From Rossellomorea sp. BNER (lineage in GTDB: Bacteria > Bacillota > Bacilli > Bacillales > Bacillaceae_B), in NCBI GenBank assembly GCA_024213275.1, contig JANAVG010000001.1, positions 48,835-112,834 of the forward strand: a DNA stretch of 64,000 nucleotides. Reading direction: 5' to 3'. The notes under the pieces are model-generated. The model made no database searches, had not been told where the DNA came from, and was given only the letters and a program-made list of their open reading frames with translations. This document shows, in pieces, positions 44,925 through 53,031 of the stretch. Both the position numbers and the translations under genes were made by a program. Positions within the stretch are counted from its first letter, which is position 1, and every line of letters begins with the position of its first letter.

Positions 44925-46328
44925 ATGAAAAAACAACAGAATGAGTTGGAACAATCGCTCAGTACACGTCACATGTCCATGATTGCCATTGGTGGCGTTA
45001 TTGGTGCAGGTCTTTTTGTAGGTAGTGGTGCTGCTATAAACAAGGTCGGGCCTGGCATCTTGGTTTCTTATGTAATTTCTGGCGTTTTAGTATTCTTGAT
45101 TATGAAGATCTTGGGTGAAATGGCTACTGCCAATCCTACAAGCGGTTCATTTTCAGAATATGCACGAGACGCAATTGGATCATGGGCAGGCGTAACAGTT
45201 GGATGGCTTTATTGGTTTCAATGGGTTGTCGTTATTGCTATTGAAGCCATTGCAGGGGCTGCTATTATTCATATATGGTATCCAGGCATCCCTTTATGGT
45301 TACTCGCTTTAGCCTTAACAATCGCTCTGACTTTAACAAATATCTATTCGGTGAAATCTTTTGGAGAGTTCGAATATTGGTTTGCCATGATTAAGGTAGC
45401 GAGTATTGTCGCATTTTTACTTTTAGGCCTTTCTTATATTTTTGGATTTGTAGGGGGATCAGGAGTTGGAACGACCAACCTTACGCAAAATGGCGGGTTT
45501 TTCCCACATGGTATCAGTTCCATATTTGTAGGAGTTATTACAGTATTTTTTTCTTTTGCCGGTACTGAGGTAGCGACCATTGCAGCAGCTGAATCAAAAG
45601 ACCCTGTAAAATCTGTATCTAAAGCCATTAATAGTACAATCTGGCGTGTCTTGATCTTTTATGTCGGCTCCATTGCTGTTGTCGTAACGCTGCTTCCTTG
45701 GAATTCAGCTAATGTATTACAGAGTCCTTTTGTCGCTGTTTTGGAAAACCTCGGGATTCCTTTTGCAGCTCATCTCATGAATTTTATCGTATTGACAGCT
45801 GTTTTGTCTTGCTTAAATGCTGGATTATATACAACATCCCGAATGATCTTTTCTTTAGCTAAAAAAGGCGATGCACCTAAATATTTTTCCAAGTTAAATA
45901 AAAATGGCGTTCCAGCAAGAGGCGTCTTTGCATCCACCATTTTTTCTTACATTGCCGTTGTGATGAGCTATGTTTCCCCAGAGGTAGTTTTTCTGTTTCT
46001 AGTGAATTCATCAGGAGCCATTATCCTACTCGTTTACTTAGCTATTTCCATTTCCCAGTTAAGGATGAGAAAAAAATTGGAGAAAGACAATCCTGAAGCG
46101 CTGAAAGTGAAAATGTGGTTGTTCCCTTACTTAACGTATGCCACAATTCTTGGAATTTCTATCATTTTAATTTCCATGGCATTTATTGAGACTACGAGAA
46201 GTCAACTTTATTCAACACTACTATTAACTTTCTTAATCATCGTGTTGAATCACTTTTTCGGCAAAAAGAAACGGTATAATACAGAGGGAAAAAGGAAAAT
46301 GACCAGTGATTTGCACTCACTAAAATAA
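44925..46328 (+). CDS. Amino-acid/amine permease, APC family
   Basis: 467 residues with twelve membrane segments. The start STRHMSMIAIGGVIGAGLFV, with GxIGxGLFxG, is the substrate loop of APC permeases of the GabP/AapA group; NPTSGSFSEYARDAIGSWAG follows. It should take up an amino acid or amine with protons. AGGAGGTCTTAC precedes the ATG. It is divergent from the amidase operon and is followed by palindromic element copy 8. The cargo is presumably the cluster's substrate. Confidence 0.93.
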   Translation: MKKQQNELEQSLSTRHMSMIAIGGVIGAGLFVGSGAAINKVGPGILVSYVISGVLVFLIMKILGEMATANPTSGSFSEYARDAIGSWAGVTVGWLYWFQWVVVIAIEAIAGAAIIHIWYPGIPLWLLALALTIALTLTNIYSVKSFGEFEYWFAMIKVASIVAFLLLGLSYIFGFVGGSGVGTTNLTQNGGFFPHGISSIFVGVITVFFSFAGTEVATIAAAESKDPVKSVSKAINSTIWRVLIFYVGSIAVVVTLLPWNSANVLQSPFVAVLENLGIPFAAHLMNFIVLTAVLSCLNAGLYTTSRMIFSLAKKGDAPKYFSKLNKNGVPARGVFASTIFSYIAVVMSYVSPEVVFLFLVNSSGAIILLVYLAISISQLRMRKKLEKDNPEALKVKMWLFPYLTYATILGISIILISMAFIETTRSQLYSTLLLTFLIIVLNHFFGKKKRYNTEGKRKMTSDLHSLK

Positions 46329-46352
46329 ACCAAAGCAAAGTAAGTACTAATA

Positions 46353-46472
46353 AAGGGGCTGTCCTAAAACCAAGGTGACAGGAACCACAACCTCAATATA
46401 TAGAAGAAAACCTCAAACATCTTCTATATACGGACAATCATAGTGGTTCCAGACACTTTTGGGACAGCCCCC
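46353..46472. repeat. Dispersed palindromic element, copy 8 (complete)
   Basis: About 120 bases from GGGGCTGTCC to GGGACAGCCCCC, orientation of copies 4-7, with GGAACCACAAC/TAGTGGTTCC and TATAGAAGA/TCTTCTATATA arms. It lies between the convergent permease and RpiR genes, 24 bases after one stop and 5 before the other, and can end both transcripts. Confidence 0.85.
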
Positions 46473-46477
46473 TTTTT

Positions 46478-47338
46478 CTATGGTGTTTTTTCTTTTTGGA
46501 AAACATCAAAGTGGCTCCAGATGTCTTCTAAAACTTCTAATCGATCGTGTATATCCTCGTGTTTCTCTTTTCCGATAAACATTATTAAAGCATTAATCAG
46601 GCTTAATGGCGCTACAAAGGAGTCAATAAAACTCGGCATCTGACTAGAAGCTGTCAATGAAATATCCGCATGAGGGATAAGTGGTGAGAGTAAATTATCC
46701 GTAATAGCGATGGTTGTAGCACCTTTCTCTTTTGCAAAGGAAAACATTTGAATGGTACTCTTTGTGTACCGAGCAAAACTGACACCAATCACTACATCTT
46801 CCTTACTTAAATCATATAACTTTTCTGACGAATTTTCTAAAGACTGCAACAGTTCTACTTTATCCAGGACAATTTGAAGATAATATTGCAAAAACACACC
46901 CAAAGAATTGGCACTACGGTTTGTGATAACATATACATTTCTCGCATGTAATAAACATTTCACTGCTTTATGGAATGCCTCTTCATCTAATTTTTCCATA
47001 GTGGATTTTATGTTTGCGATATCATCTTGAAAAACTTCGTATACCCCTGAAGTTTCTTTATTGTATACTTTTTGGGACATCTTTAACCGCTCTGTAGTTG
47101 TTAGCTGCTGCTGAACAGAATTCTGCATGTACTGCTGCATCTCTGGATAGCCTGAATAGCCGATCGAGGTTGCAAACCGTACAACAGTAGCATCACTAAC
47201 CCCAGCCATTTTTGCTAATTTCCCAACTGTTAAAAAAGGAACAGTCGTTTGATTTTCTAATATATATGTAGCGATTTTCACATGGGACTTGCTCATTCCA
47301 CCTATTTGCCCAGCGATATTTTGGTAAACGTTTGACAT
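46478..47338 (-). CDS. MurR/RpiR-family transcription regulator
   Basis: 286 residues. The N-terminal helix-turn-helix reads VPFLTVGKLAKMAGVSDATV (residues 33-52), followed by a SIS sugar-isomerase domain (about 125-260) with YVITNRSANSLG and DVVIGVSFARYTKSTIQMFSFAKE. SIS domains bind phosphosugars or other small ligands. It most likely senses a product of the neighbouring cluster and controls the palindromes at 44803-44824 and 49159-49199 (inference). Confidence 0.92.
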   Translation of the reverse strand: MSNVYQNIAGQIGGMSKSHVKIATYILENQTTVPFLTVGKLAKMAGVSDATVVRFATSIGYSGYPEMQQYMQNSVQQQLTTTERLKMSQKVYNKETSGVYEVFQDDIANIKSTMEKLDEEAFHKAVKCLLHARNVYVITNRSANSLGVFLQYYLQIVLDKVELLQSLENSSEKLYDLSKEDVVIGVSFARYTKSTIQMFSFAKEKGATTIAITDNLLSPLIPHADISLTASSQMPSFIDSFVAPLSLINALIMFIGKEKHEDIHDRLEVLEDIWSHFDVFQKEKTP

Positions 47339-47474
47339 TAAAAAGAGCGCTCCTTTATTTATAATGATGTATTTTTAGGAGTTCCGTATCCCTTTGCATA
47401 TGATTATAATTAAACAATAGTTTTTTTATTCCTTTTTTGTCAAGCTAATCTGAAGTAGTATGCTGAATTATAAT

Positions 47475-47511
47475 AAGGCCAGATCAAAAGTAAATCACTT
47501 GATCTGGCCTT
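47475..47511 (-). terminator. Terminator of the aminotransferase gene
   Basis: AAGGCCAGATCAA and TTGATCTGGCCTT form a 13-bp perfect stem, with TTATTATAATTC on the minus-strand exit. It is about 36 bases past the aminotransferase stop. Confidence 0.85.
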
Positions 47512-47547
47512 TATCATTTAATTCTTTCCAACACTCATTTACCTGAA

Positions 47548-48921
47548 TTATTTTAAGACTCGTTTAATAGCTTCGTCATGGGCAGCCACTGTTCGAATAA
47601 TATCCTCTTCCGTGTGTACAACAGACATCGAATAACGATTAAGCGGCTTTGTATAAATTCCCAATTTTAATAACTCATAGTCAATTTCTTCTCTTAATTT
47701 CGTATCTGCCTTTCTCATATCGCGGTAATTTTTAATTGGATTTTCAGATAAGATAATATTGAAGATGCTCCCCATGCCCACTGTTTGCATTTTTAGGCCA
47801 TGCTTTTTATATACACCCTCTAGTTGATTACGTAAAGATTGCGTCTTAGCAAATAAGTCAGTCATTGTTCCTTCTTGTTCTAATACGTCAATAGTTGCTA
47901 ATCCAGCAGCCAGTATTGTTGGATGACCATTGTATGTTCCACTATGATATAAAGGATCTTGTTTATCTGTATTTTCTGCTCCAGCTGTTAAAATATCACG
48001 CCCGCCTCTAGCTGAGCTAATCATCATAATTTCTTTTTTACCTCCAATTGCCCCTACAGGGAAGCCACCGCCTAATACTTTTCCTAAAGCAGTAATATCG
48101 GGTGTAATATCATATATTTTTTGAGCTCCCCCAATTGATAATCTGAATCCCGTTTTTACTTCGTCAAAAATGAGCACAATATTAAGTTCTTCTGTAAGTT
48201 TACGAAGACCTTCCATAAATTCTTGTTCAGCAGGAATAAACCCCCCTTGAATCGGCTCTAAAATTACACCTGCTAATTCATGTGAATGGGCACGTAAAAT
48301 TTTTTCTGTAGATTCTAAATCATTGAATGGAAGAATGATCGTATTTTCAATATAGTAATCTGGCAATCCCCTTGATTCCCCAACTGCTTTAGGAGCTGTT
48401 GCGTCTCCTGCTTTATCCATATCAGGATTAACACTCACTAATACTTGATCATATCCTCCATGATAATGTCCTTCAAACTTCGCTAATTTTGGTTTTCCAG
48501 TATAAGCCATCGCCGTTCGAATCGCGAGAAGTGTCGCTTCTAAGCCTGAATTCGTATAACGAACCATTTCAATGCCAGGATATAATTCTACTAATTTTTC
48601 CGCCATTGTTGTTTCCATTTTGTGAGGTGTACCGAAAATAGTTGTACCAGACTCCATCATTTGTTTTGTCACGGCTTCAAATACTTGTGGATGACCATGA
48701 CCTAAAATAAGGGCACCATAACATAATAGATAATCGATATATTCATTACCATCTACATCATATAACTTACTGCCTTTTCCCTTTTCCATCATTAATGGAT
48801 GTGGATCGAAGTATTTAATATGAGCTGTGACACCACCAGGAATCACTTCACATGCCTTTTCAAATAATTCAGCAGACCTTTTCGTGTTTTCTGATAATAA
48901 TGATTTGTTTTCTACCGTCAT
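47548..48921 (-). CDS. Class-III PLP aminotransferase (glutamate-semialdehyde aminomutase-like)
   Basis: 457 residues. The PLP lysine is K281 in ITALGKVLGGGFPVG and the D253 that holds the pyridine nitrogen is in LIFDEVKTGF. PGGVTAHIKYFDPHPLMMEKG near residue 28 and TNSGLEATLLAIR recall glutamate-1-semialdehyde aminomutases and the related omega-aminotransferases. It would move an amino group from an amine or beta-amino acid to pyruvate or 2-oxoglutarate. Together with the permease, amidase and SDR it forms a plausible catabolic set. A palindrome lies before the gene; AAGGGGTTAAAAG precedes the ATG. Confidence 0.92.
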   Translation of the reverse strand: MTVENKSLLSENTKRSAELFEKACEVIPGGVTAHIKYFDPHPLMMEKGKGSKLYDVDGNEYIDYLLCYGALILGHGHPQVFEAVTKQMMESGTTIFGTPHKMETTMAEKLVELYPGIEMVRYTNSGLEATLLAIRTAMAYTGKPKLAKFEGHYHGGYDQVLVSVNPDMDKAGDATAPKAVGESRGLPDYYIENTIILPFNDLESTEKILRAHSHELAGVILEPIQGGFIPAEQEFMEGLRKLTEELNIVLIFDEVKTGFRLSIGGAQKIYDITPDITALGKVLGGGFPVGAIGGKKEIMMISSARGGRDILTAGAENTDKQDPLYHSGTYNGHPTILAAGLATIDVLEQEGTMTDLFAKTQSLRNQLEGVYKKHGLKMQTVGMGSIFNIILSENPIKNYRDMRKADTKLREEIDYELLKLGIYTKPLNRYSMSVVHTEEDIIRTVAAHDEAIKRVLK

Positions 48922-49346
48922 AACTTTTAACCCCTTTTATACAATTTTTTAAACGCAGCCGTCCAGCTCACCATAATTAGCTAACTCGATATCAAGTGAA
49001 TAGATAAGGTGTTCACTTTGAAATCATGCTTTCACCAATATGATTACCTGCTTCTCATTTACGTCTTGTTCTGAAATAATAACCTTGATTAAGCCAATTA
49101 CTTATTTCCAGTCTTACGAATACAAACAGGTGGTTATTATTTTCTTCAGGGATAATTTAATATTTATTTCATTATTAATTATAATATGAAATAAATATTA
49201 CAAAGTCAAGTCCAGTAAGGGATTATTCCAGCCTATTTTTTTCATCAAATAAAAATTCCTATATTTAAAATGAGGGTAAAGCAGATTGAAAGATTTTCAT
49301 GAAATAGAAAAATCTTATTTTCCAGGCCTTTAATTAATACACAAAA
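48922..49346. other. Intergenic region with the aminotransferase promoter and palindrome
   Basis: No supported gene. At 49159-49199 AATATTTATTTCAT and ATGAAATAAATATT are perfect 14-bp arms around 13 bases, about 240 bases upstream of the aminotransferase start. This is a good candidate RpiR operator, because its arm matches one half near the divergent permease. The rest is AT-rich with no repeats. Confidence 0.5.
49159..49199. promoter_or_regulatory. 14-bp-arm palindrome, candidate RpiR operator
   Basis: Left arm AATATTTATTTCAT, right arm ATGAAATAAATATT, spacer about 13 bases. TTTCAT...ATGAAA is the general form of RpiR-family operators. It is too far from the start codon to be a simple promoter element, so a long 5' leader or additional promoter is implied. 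Confidence 0.45.
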
Positions 49347-49375
49347 AGGCGCCCTTTTACCTAAGATGGGCGCCT
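49347..49375 (-). terminator. AGGCGCCC/GGGCGCCT hairpin
   Basis: Perfect 8-bp arms with a 13-base loop and TTTTTGTG on the minus-strand exit. It ends the small membrane gene at 49500 with about 125 bases between. Part of a sequence-related set of GCGCC hairpins in this window. Confidence 0.65.
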
Positions 49376-49499
49376 AGTGAAAGGACGTTCAGTACTATTC
49401 TAACTATAATGGTGCTTAAGATCTTGTAGAAAATCTCAGAATAAGATTCTAATTTGACACTTTAATCCTTCTTAGATTAATTCTGAATAGTACTGTACT

Positions 49500-49820
49500 T
49501 CAATTCCTATGCCTAACAAAATAAATAATAGGATTAAGAATACTAAAAACTACAATCGCTAAAAACATATAAAAAGAGACTGCATCTCCACCCAAATTAA
49601 GCTCGTCAACAATGACTCCATCATAAAAAAGAACTTGGGCGGATATCAATATGGATATAATGGATAGGCTTGTAACAGTGAAGCCGTTGATTCGTTTATT
49701 TTTAGTTCTCGGAAGAATGACTATTAAAAATAAAATCAATGAGACTATTAGAAATGTAATAAATATAGGTCTTAATAATGTAAATGCCCCTAAGGTTTCG
49801 AACGATTCGTATGTGTACAT
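49500..49820 (-). CDS. Hypothetical three-TM membrane protein (106 residues)
   Basis: 106 residues with three to four membrane segments: LLRPIFITFLIVSLILFLIVIL, FTVTSLSIISILISAQVLFY and MFLAIVVFSILNPIIYFV, and a short polar loop VDELNLGGD. I do not recognise the family. It starts 34 bases past the stop of the DUF4083-like gene upstream, so both belong to one transcript. AGGGGGGGCCC precedes the ATG. Confidence 0.6.
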   Translation of the reverse strand: MYTYESFETLGAFTLLRPIFITFLIVSLILFLIVILPRTKNKRINGFTVTSLSIISILISAQVLFYDGVIVDELNLGGDAVSFYMFLAIVVFSILNPIIYFVRHRN

Positions 49821-49853
49821 GGGCCCCCCCTAAAATGAATAATTGACGTTTTA

Positions 49854-50048
49854 TCATTTTTTATTTTTTTTATCCGATAGTAATTTATCTAACTTTTCCT
49901 CTATTCGATTTAAACGCTTATTTCTTCTACTAAAAACGAAAAAGGTTAAAATAAGCACCAAAGGGATTCCTATGACGATTAATAACATCGTTAATTGAAA
50001 GATGATATCACCAATATTAAACCCACCATGGGCTGATGCTAATAACAT
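49854..50048 (-). CDS. DUF4083-type small membrane protein (64 residues)
   Basis: 64 residues. The start MLLASAHGGFNIGDIIFQLT followed by one membrane segment (IGIPLVLILTFFVFS) and a basic, coiled-coil-like tail (RIEEKLDKLLSDKKNKK) is the pattern of DUF4083 proteins of Bacillus. Function unknown. GGGAGGGATTATTAT precedes the ATG. It is first of a two-gene transcript. Confidence 0.75.
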   Translation of the reverse strand: MLLASAHGGFNIGDIIFQLTMLLIVIGIPLVLILTFFVFSRRNKRLNRIEEKLDKLLSDKKNKK

Positions 50049-50210
50049 AATAATCCCTCCCGCTATTCATTTTACCATAATCATCCATGAACTTAGTTGC
50101 TTATTTCATAGGCTTAATCGGAATATTTATATCAATTTTTTTGTGGGGATAAACTTCATCTTATTTATCTGCAGCCTATATTTATAGTAGAAAATGTTTT
50201 GTAAGTAAAA

Positions 50211-50234
50211 AGCCCCTCTCGAATCAGAAGGGCT
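50211..50234 (-). terminator. cotD terminator
   Basis: AGCCC(CTCT)/AGAAGGGCT stem, with TTTTTACTTAC on the minus-strand exit, about 40 bases past the CotD stop. Confidence 0.75.
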
Positions 50235-50273
50235 CCTACTACTTTCGGGTTAGAATAACCAATAAACTGTTAA

Positions 50274-50654
50274 TTAACACCATTTAGGTTTACACGGAGG
50301 ACGTGGTATACAATGATTTTGGATTGGTTGTTGATCTACACAAAAATGTTTATGTGTTGCTTGATTAACCACTGACTGTGTATGAGGATACGAATGCATA
50401 TATTTGAAGTTAGTTTGATTAACATGTGTGGTATGGCTTGGATGAACCATCGGTACGATGACATCCTGACCAGTAAACTGAGTATTTTGCTTCATTGGGC
50501 TATATTGTGCTGGCGCCGTTTGAGTCGGTTTCTGTTGGGCAGGCATTACTTGTGGATAACCACAGTTAGCACTTGGATAACTTGGCATTTGTTGTTGCCC
50601 CATTACTGGCTTTTGTGCTTTCCCCATGATTGGCTTTTGATATTCATTTCTCAA
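50274..50654 (-). CDS. cotD: CotD-family inner spore coat protein
   Basis: 126 residues. The N-terminal half is rich in Gln, Pro and Met (KAQKPVMGQQQMPSYPS). The C-terminal half has the CotD signature VHPSHTTHVNQTNFKYMHSYPHTQSVVN and ends in CxxxxxCxPPCxxKWC-like cysteine-rich sequence. CotD is part of the inner spore coat, made late in sporulation under sigma-K, and held together by disulfides. This is strong evidence that the organism forms endospores. AGGAGTAGTTAAATTG precedes the ATG. Confidence 0.92.
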   Translation of the reverse strand: MRNEYQKPIMGKAQKPVMGQQQMPSYPSANCGYPQVMPAQQKPTQTAPAQYSPMKQNTQFTGQDVIVPMVHPSHTTHVNQTNFKYMHSYPHTQSVVNQATHKHFCVDQQPIQNHCIPRPPCKPKWC

Positions 50655-50922
50655 TTTAACTACTCCTTTCTTCTTTATACCTTATGATATGTAGGACAAG
50701 TACCTAGTGTGTGGACAGGAACCTATCTAACTAAATTGCACAAGCCCTTTCAAAAAATAAATTTGCATGGGAAATCCCAACTGAAAAAGAAATTGTTAAA
50801 AAAGAAGAATTTAACAAAGAAATAGCAAAATAATTAAATCAGCTTCCCAATTCATTAACTTTATTCTGCATATGAATGATTCCTTTATTGAGAATCTTCA
50901 AAAATATTTTCGTATAGACCTA

Positions 50923-51465
50923 TTATAATTCTTTTAAAACCTTTGAATAAATTTGAGGTACTTTATTTCTATTCGTCACTTCAATTAGGGAAACTTCTTT
51001 TATTTTTCCATATATGGTGCCATTTCTTGTTAAACAGTAATTAAAAGCTGCTGATAAATTTTCAGTTGATAACCTATTTGCCAGTGTACAATGAGGGATC
51101 CATTTGTTTGGCAAGTACAATGAATTTGGGTTGTCATTGAACCCTTTAAAATGTTTATGATACTGAGAATGAAATTCCAGCAGTTCTTTCGTTACAATTG
51201 GGGAGAAAAATAAGGCTCCTGAGTTTAAGAACGTTCCTATTGTATTAAAGGTTATATCAATTTCTGATTTATTCTCATAAAAGACATCTAGTTGTTTGAT
51301 ATATTCAATGCAATTTAGATCTTTATAGCTTGCTAAAGTAATATGAGGTTTTCTATCCTCTACTTCTTCTGCATAAAAAGATATGGACTTTTCACTTAAT
51401 TCTCTCCAAATATCTTTGATCATTTGTTCAGTTCTTTCATCAAATAATGCTATAACTCCGTACAT
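50923..51465 (-). CDS. 2H phosphoesterase (2'-5' RNA ligase-like)
   Basis: 180 residues. Two HxT motifs, H55 region KPHITLAS and HCTLANRL about 90 residues apart, define the 2H phosphoesterase superfamily, with a symmetric fold. Members cut 2'-5' or cyclic phosphodiester bonds in RNA. The exact substrate is unknown. The 32-codon open stretch at about 50735-50833 on the plus strand, ending KEEFNKEIAK, could be a relic of another gene. AGGTGGGTAAAGA precedes the ATG. Confidence 0.88.
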   Translation of the reverse strand: MYGVIALFDERTEQMIKDIWRELSEKSISFYAEEVEDRKPHITLASYKDLNCIEYIKQLDVFYENKSEIDITFNTIGTFLNSGALFFSPIVTKELLEFHSQYHKHFKGFNDNPNSLYLPNKWIPHCTLANRLSTENLSAAFNYCLTRNGTIYGKIKEVSLIEVTNRNKVPQIYSKVLKEL

Positions 51466-51753
51466 TCTTTACCCACCTTATATTATCTTTTTTCTTCTTA
51501 TTTTCTTCCTATTTAATAAGGATTACCTTACCTACAATTATCTGTGATAATAATCACTATTTTACCTATCCAATTCTAAAATAAAATGATTGGAATTTAA
51601 TTAGTCAAATCATCCCTTCTTCCTCCTATTCAGTACCATCTTTTCAACTCTGTTTCTGTTCTAATCAACCAATGGTCCCGATACTGAACTCTATGTATTT
51701 CAATGATCAATCCCCCATGAAAATCATTTTACTAATCCCCTCCATTAAGAAAG
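51466..51753. other. Intergenic stretch; possible small coding relic
   Basis: No supported gene. On the minus strand a 33-codon stretch ending at 51630 reads DFHGGLIIEIHRVQYRDHWL... and has the composition of real protein, but no start or binding site. It looks like the detached C terminus of a lost gene. The rest holds the promoter of the 2H phosphoesterase. Confidence 0.35.
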
Positions 51754-51783
51754 AGCGCATTTCTAATAAAAGAATTACGCCCT
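51754..51783 (-). terminator. Terminator of the MFS gene
   Basis: AGCGCATTTCT and AGAATTACGCCC arms with a short loop, T-rich on the minus-strand side. It matches the guaC terminator (1765-1792) along nearly all its length, so the two derive from one repeat sequence. Confidence 0.6.
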
Positions 51784-51791
51784 ATCCTTTA

Positions 51792-52985
51792 TTATGCAAA
51801 AAAACGTTTACTGTACATTGCGTAAAGAGCACAAGCAATCACTACTATTCCTGCGCTTATTAACAAGCTCTCGACCTTTACTATATCTGCTAATGGTCCA
51901 AATAAAACCATTCCTAACGGCAAAGCACATGAATTCGAGATTTGTACAAGACTAAACATCCTGCCGTGCATGGAAGGCTCCACTCTTTCCTGCAATAAAA
52001 CCGTTATCGGAGCATTGAAGCAAGGCATTGTTATACCAATCAAAAAGTTAAACAGCAAGTACACTAAAAATACCGGTGCAATGCCAAGTCCAACCATCAA
52101 TAATCCATATAGCCCACAAGCTAACGACGTTGTCAGCATCCGATTTCGAAAACCTCCCCATGCTGCAATCAATAGTCCACCAACCATAGCTCCTGCGCTG
52201 AAAGTCATCTCGCTTGCCGTAAGTTTCCACACTTCTGCACCAAAGGAACGGCTCACCAACAAAGGCGTTAAAAAGGCAGAAGGACTGATTAAGATCATTA
52301 CGATAATAAGGAAAATAAGCAGTCTTTTGATAAATGCATTGTTTTTTAAATATACAAATCCTTGTTTAATGTCGTGCAGTTTGGACGTATGCTTTCTAGT
52401 AGAAGGTATTGGCACGGAAATCGTAAGCATGATCCCAATCCCAACGACTGCCGTGATAACATCAATAAACAACGTCGTTTCAATGGTGGCGAAGGAGAGG
52501 ATGGCTCCACTTGCTCCCGGAGAAAGAAACATGATCAAAGATGTAATACTGCTGTTCACTCCATTCACTTTCATGAGTTTATCTTTCGGGACAATCTGAG
52601 GAATCAAAGCAAATACAGCTGGAGTTTGTATCCCAGTCCCTGCTGAACGGATCAGCAAAACAATGAAAAGCAGCCAAATATGATGAAAGCCCGCTATGAA
52701 TAATATGGCCAGAATCAACGTTGCGGACGCAACCATCCCATCGGCCAGCATGATTATTTTCTTGCGGTTATAACGGTCAATCCATACGCCGGCAAATAAC
52801 GATATTGCTATTTGAGGAAGAAAACCGCAAATTGTGGAAATCGTTATCATAATCCCTGAGGATGTCGTCAGAATGATATACCAAATGATTGCATACTGAA
52901 CCAGCGACGAACCAAATAATGAAATGGTTTGCGCTGTCAGGAACAGAACCATTTTTCTTTTCCAATTGTTATCATTGTCATACAT
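51792..52985 (-). CDS. MFS efflux pump, Mef-like (macrolide efflux type)
   Basis: About 397 residues from ATG 52985; GGGGTAATGAAATT lies upstream and a longer frame overlaps the previous stop region. Twelve membrane segments. The N terminus NNWKRKMVLFLTAQTISLFG, the AGVWIDRYNRKKIIMLAD loop and the LLIRSAGTGIQTPA segment follow the layout of Mef(A)-type macrolide pumps, although it has clear divergence. It is the second gene of an operon with an ABC-F protein, 46 bases after its stop. Together they resemble the mef-msr pair of Gram-positive bacteria in reverse order. Antibiotic export is likely; the drug is not known. Confidence 0.85.
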   Translation of the reverse strand: MYDNDNNWKRKMVLFLTAQTISLFGSSLVQYAIIWYIILTTSSGIMITISTICGFLPQIAISLFAGVWIDRYNRKKIIMLADGMVASATLILAILFIAGFHHIWLLFIVLLIRSAGTGIQTPAVFALIPQIVPKDKLMKVNGVNSSITSLIMFLSPGASGAILSFATIETTLFIDVITAVVGIGIMLTISVPIPSTRKHTSKLHDIKQGFVYLKNNAFIKRLLIFLIIVMILISPSAFLTPLLVSRSFGAEVWKLTASEMTFSAGAMVGGLLIAAWGGFRNRMLTTSLACGLYGLLMVGLGIAPVFLVYLLFNFLIGITMPCFNAPITVLLQERVEPSMHGRMFSLVQISNSCALPLGMVLFGPLADIVKVESLLISAGIVVIACALYAMYSKRFFA

Positions 52986-53031
52986 AATTTCATTACCCCT
53001 AGTCTTAATTACCAAATTTTTTAACGGAAAT

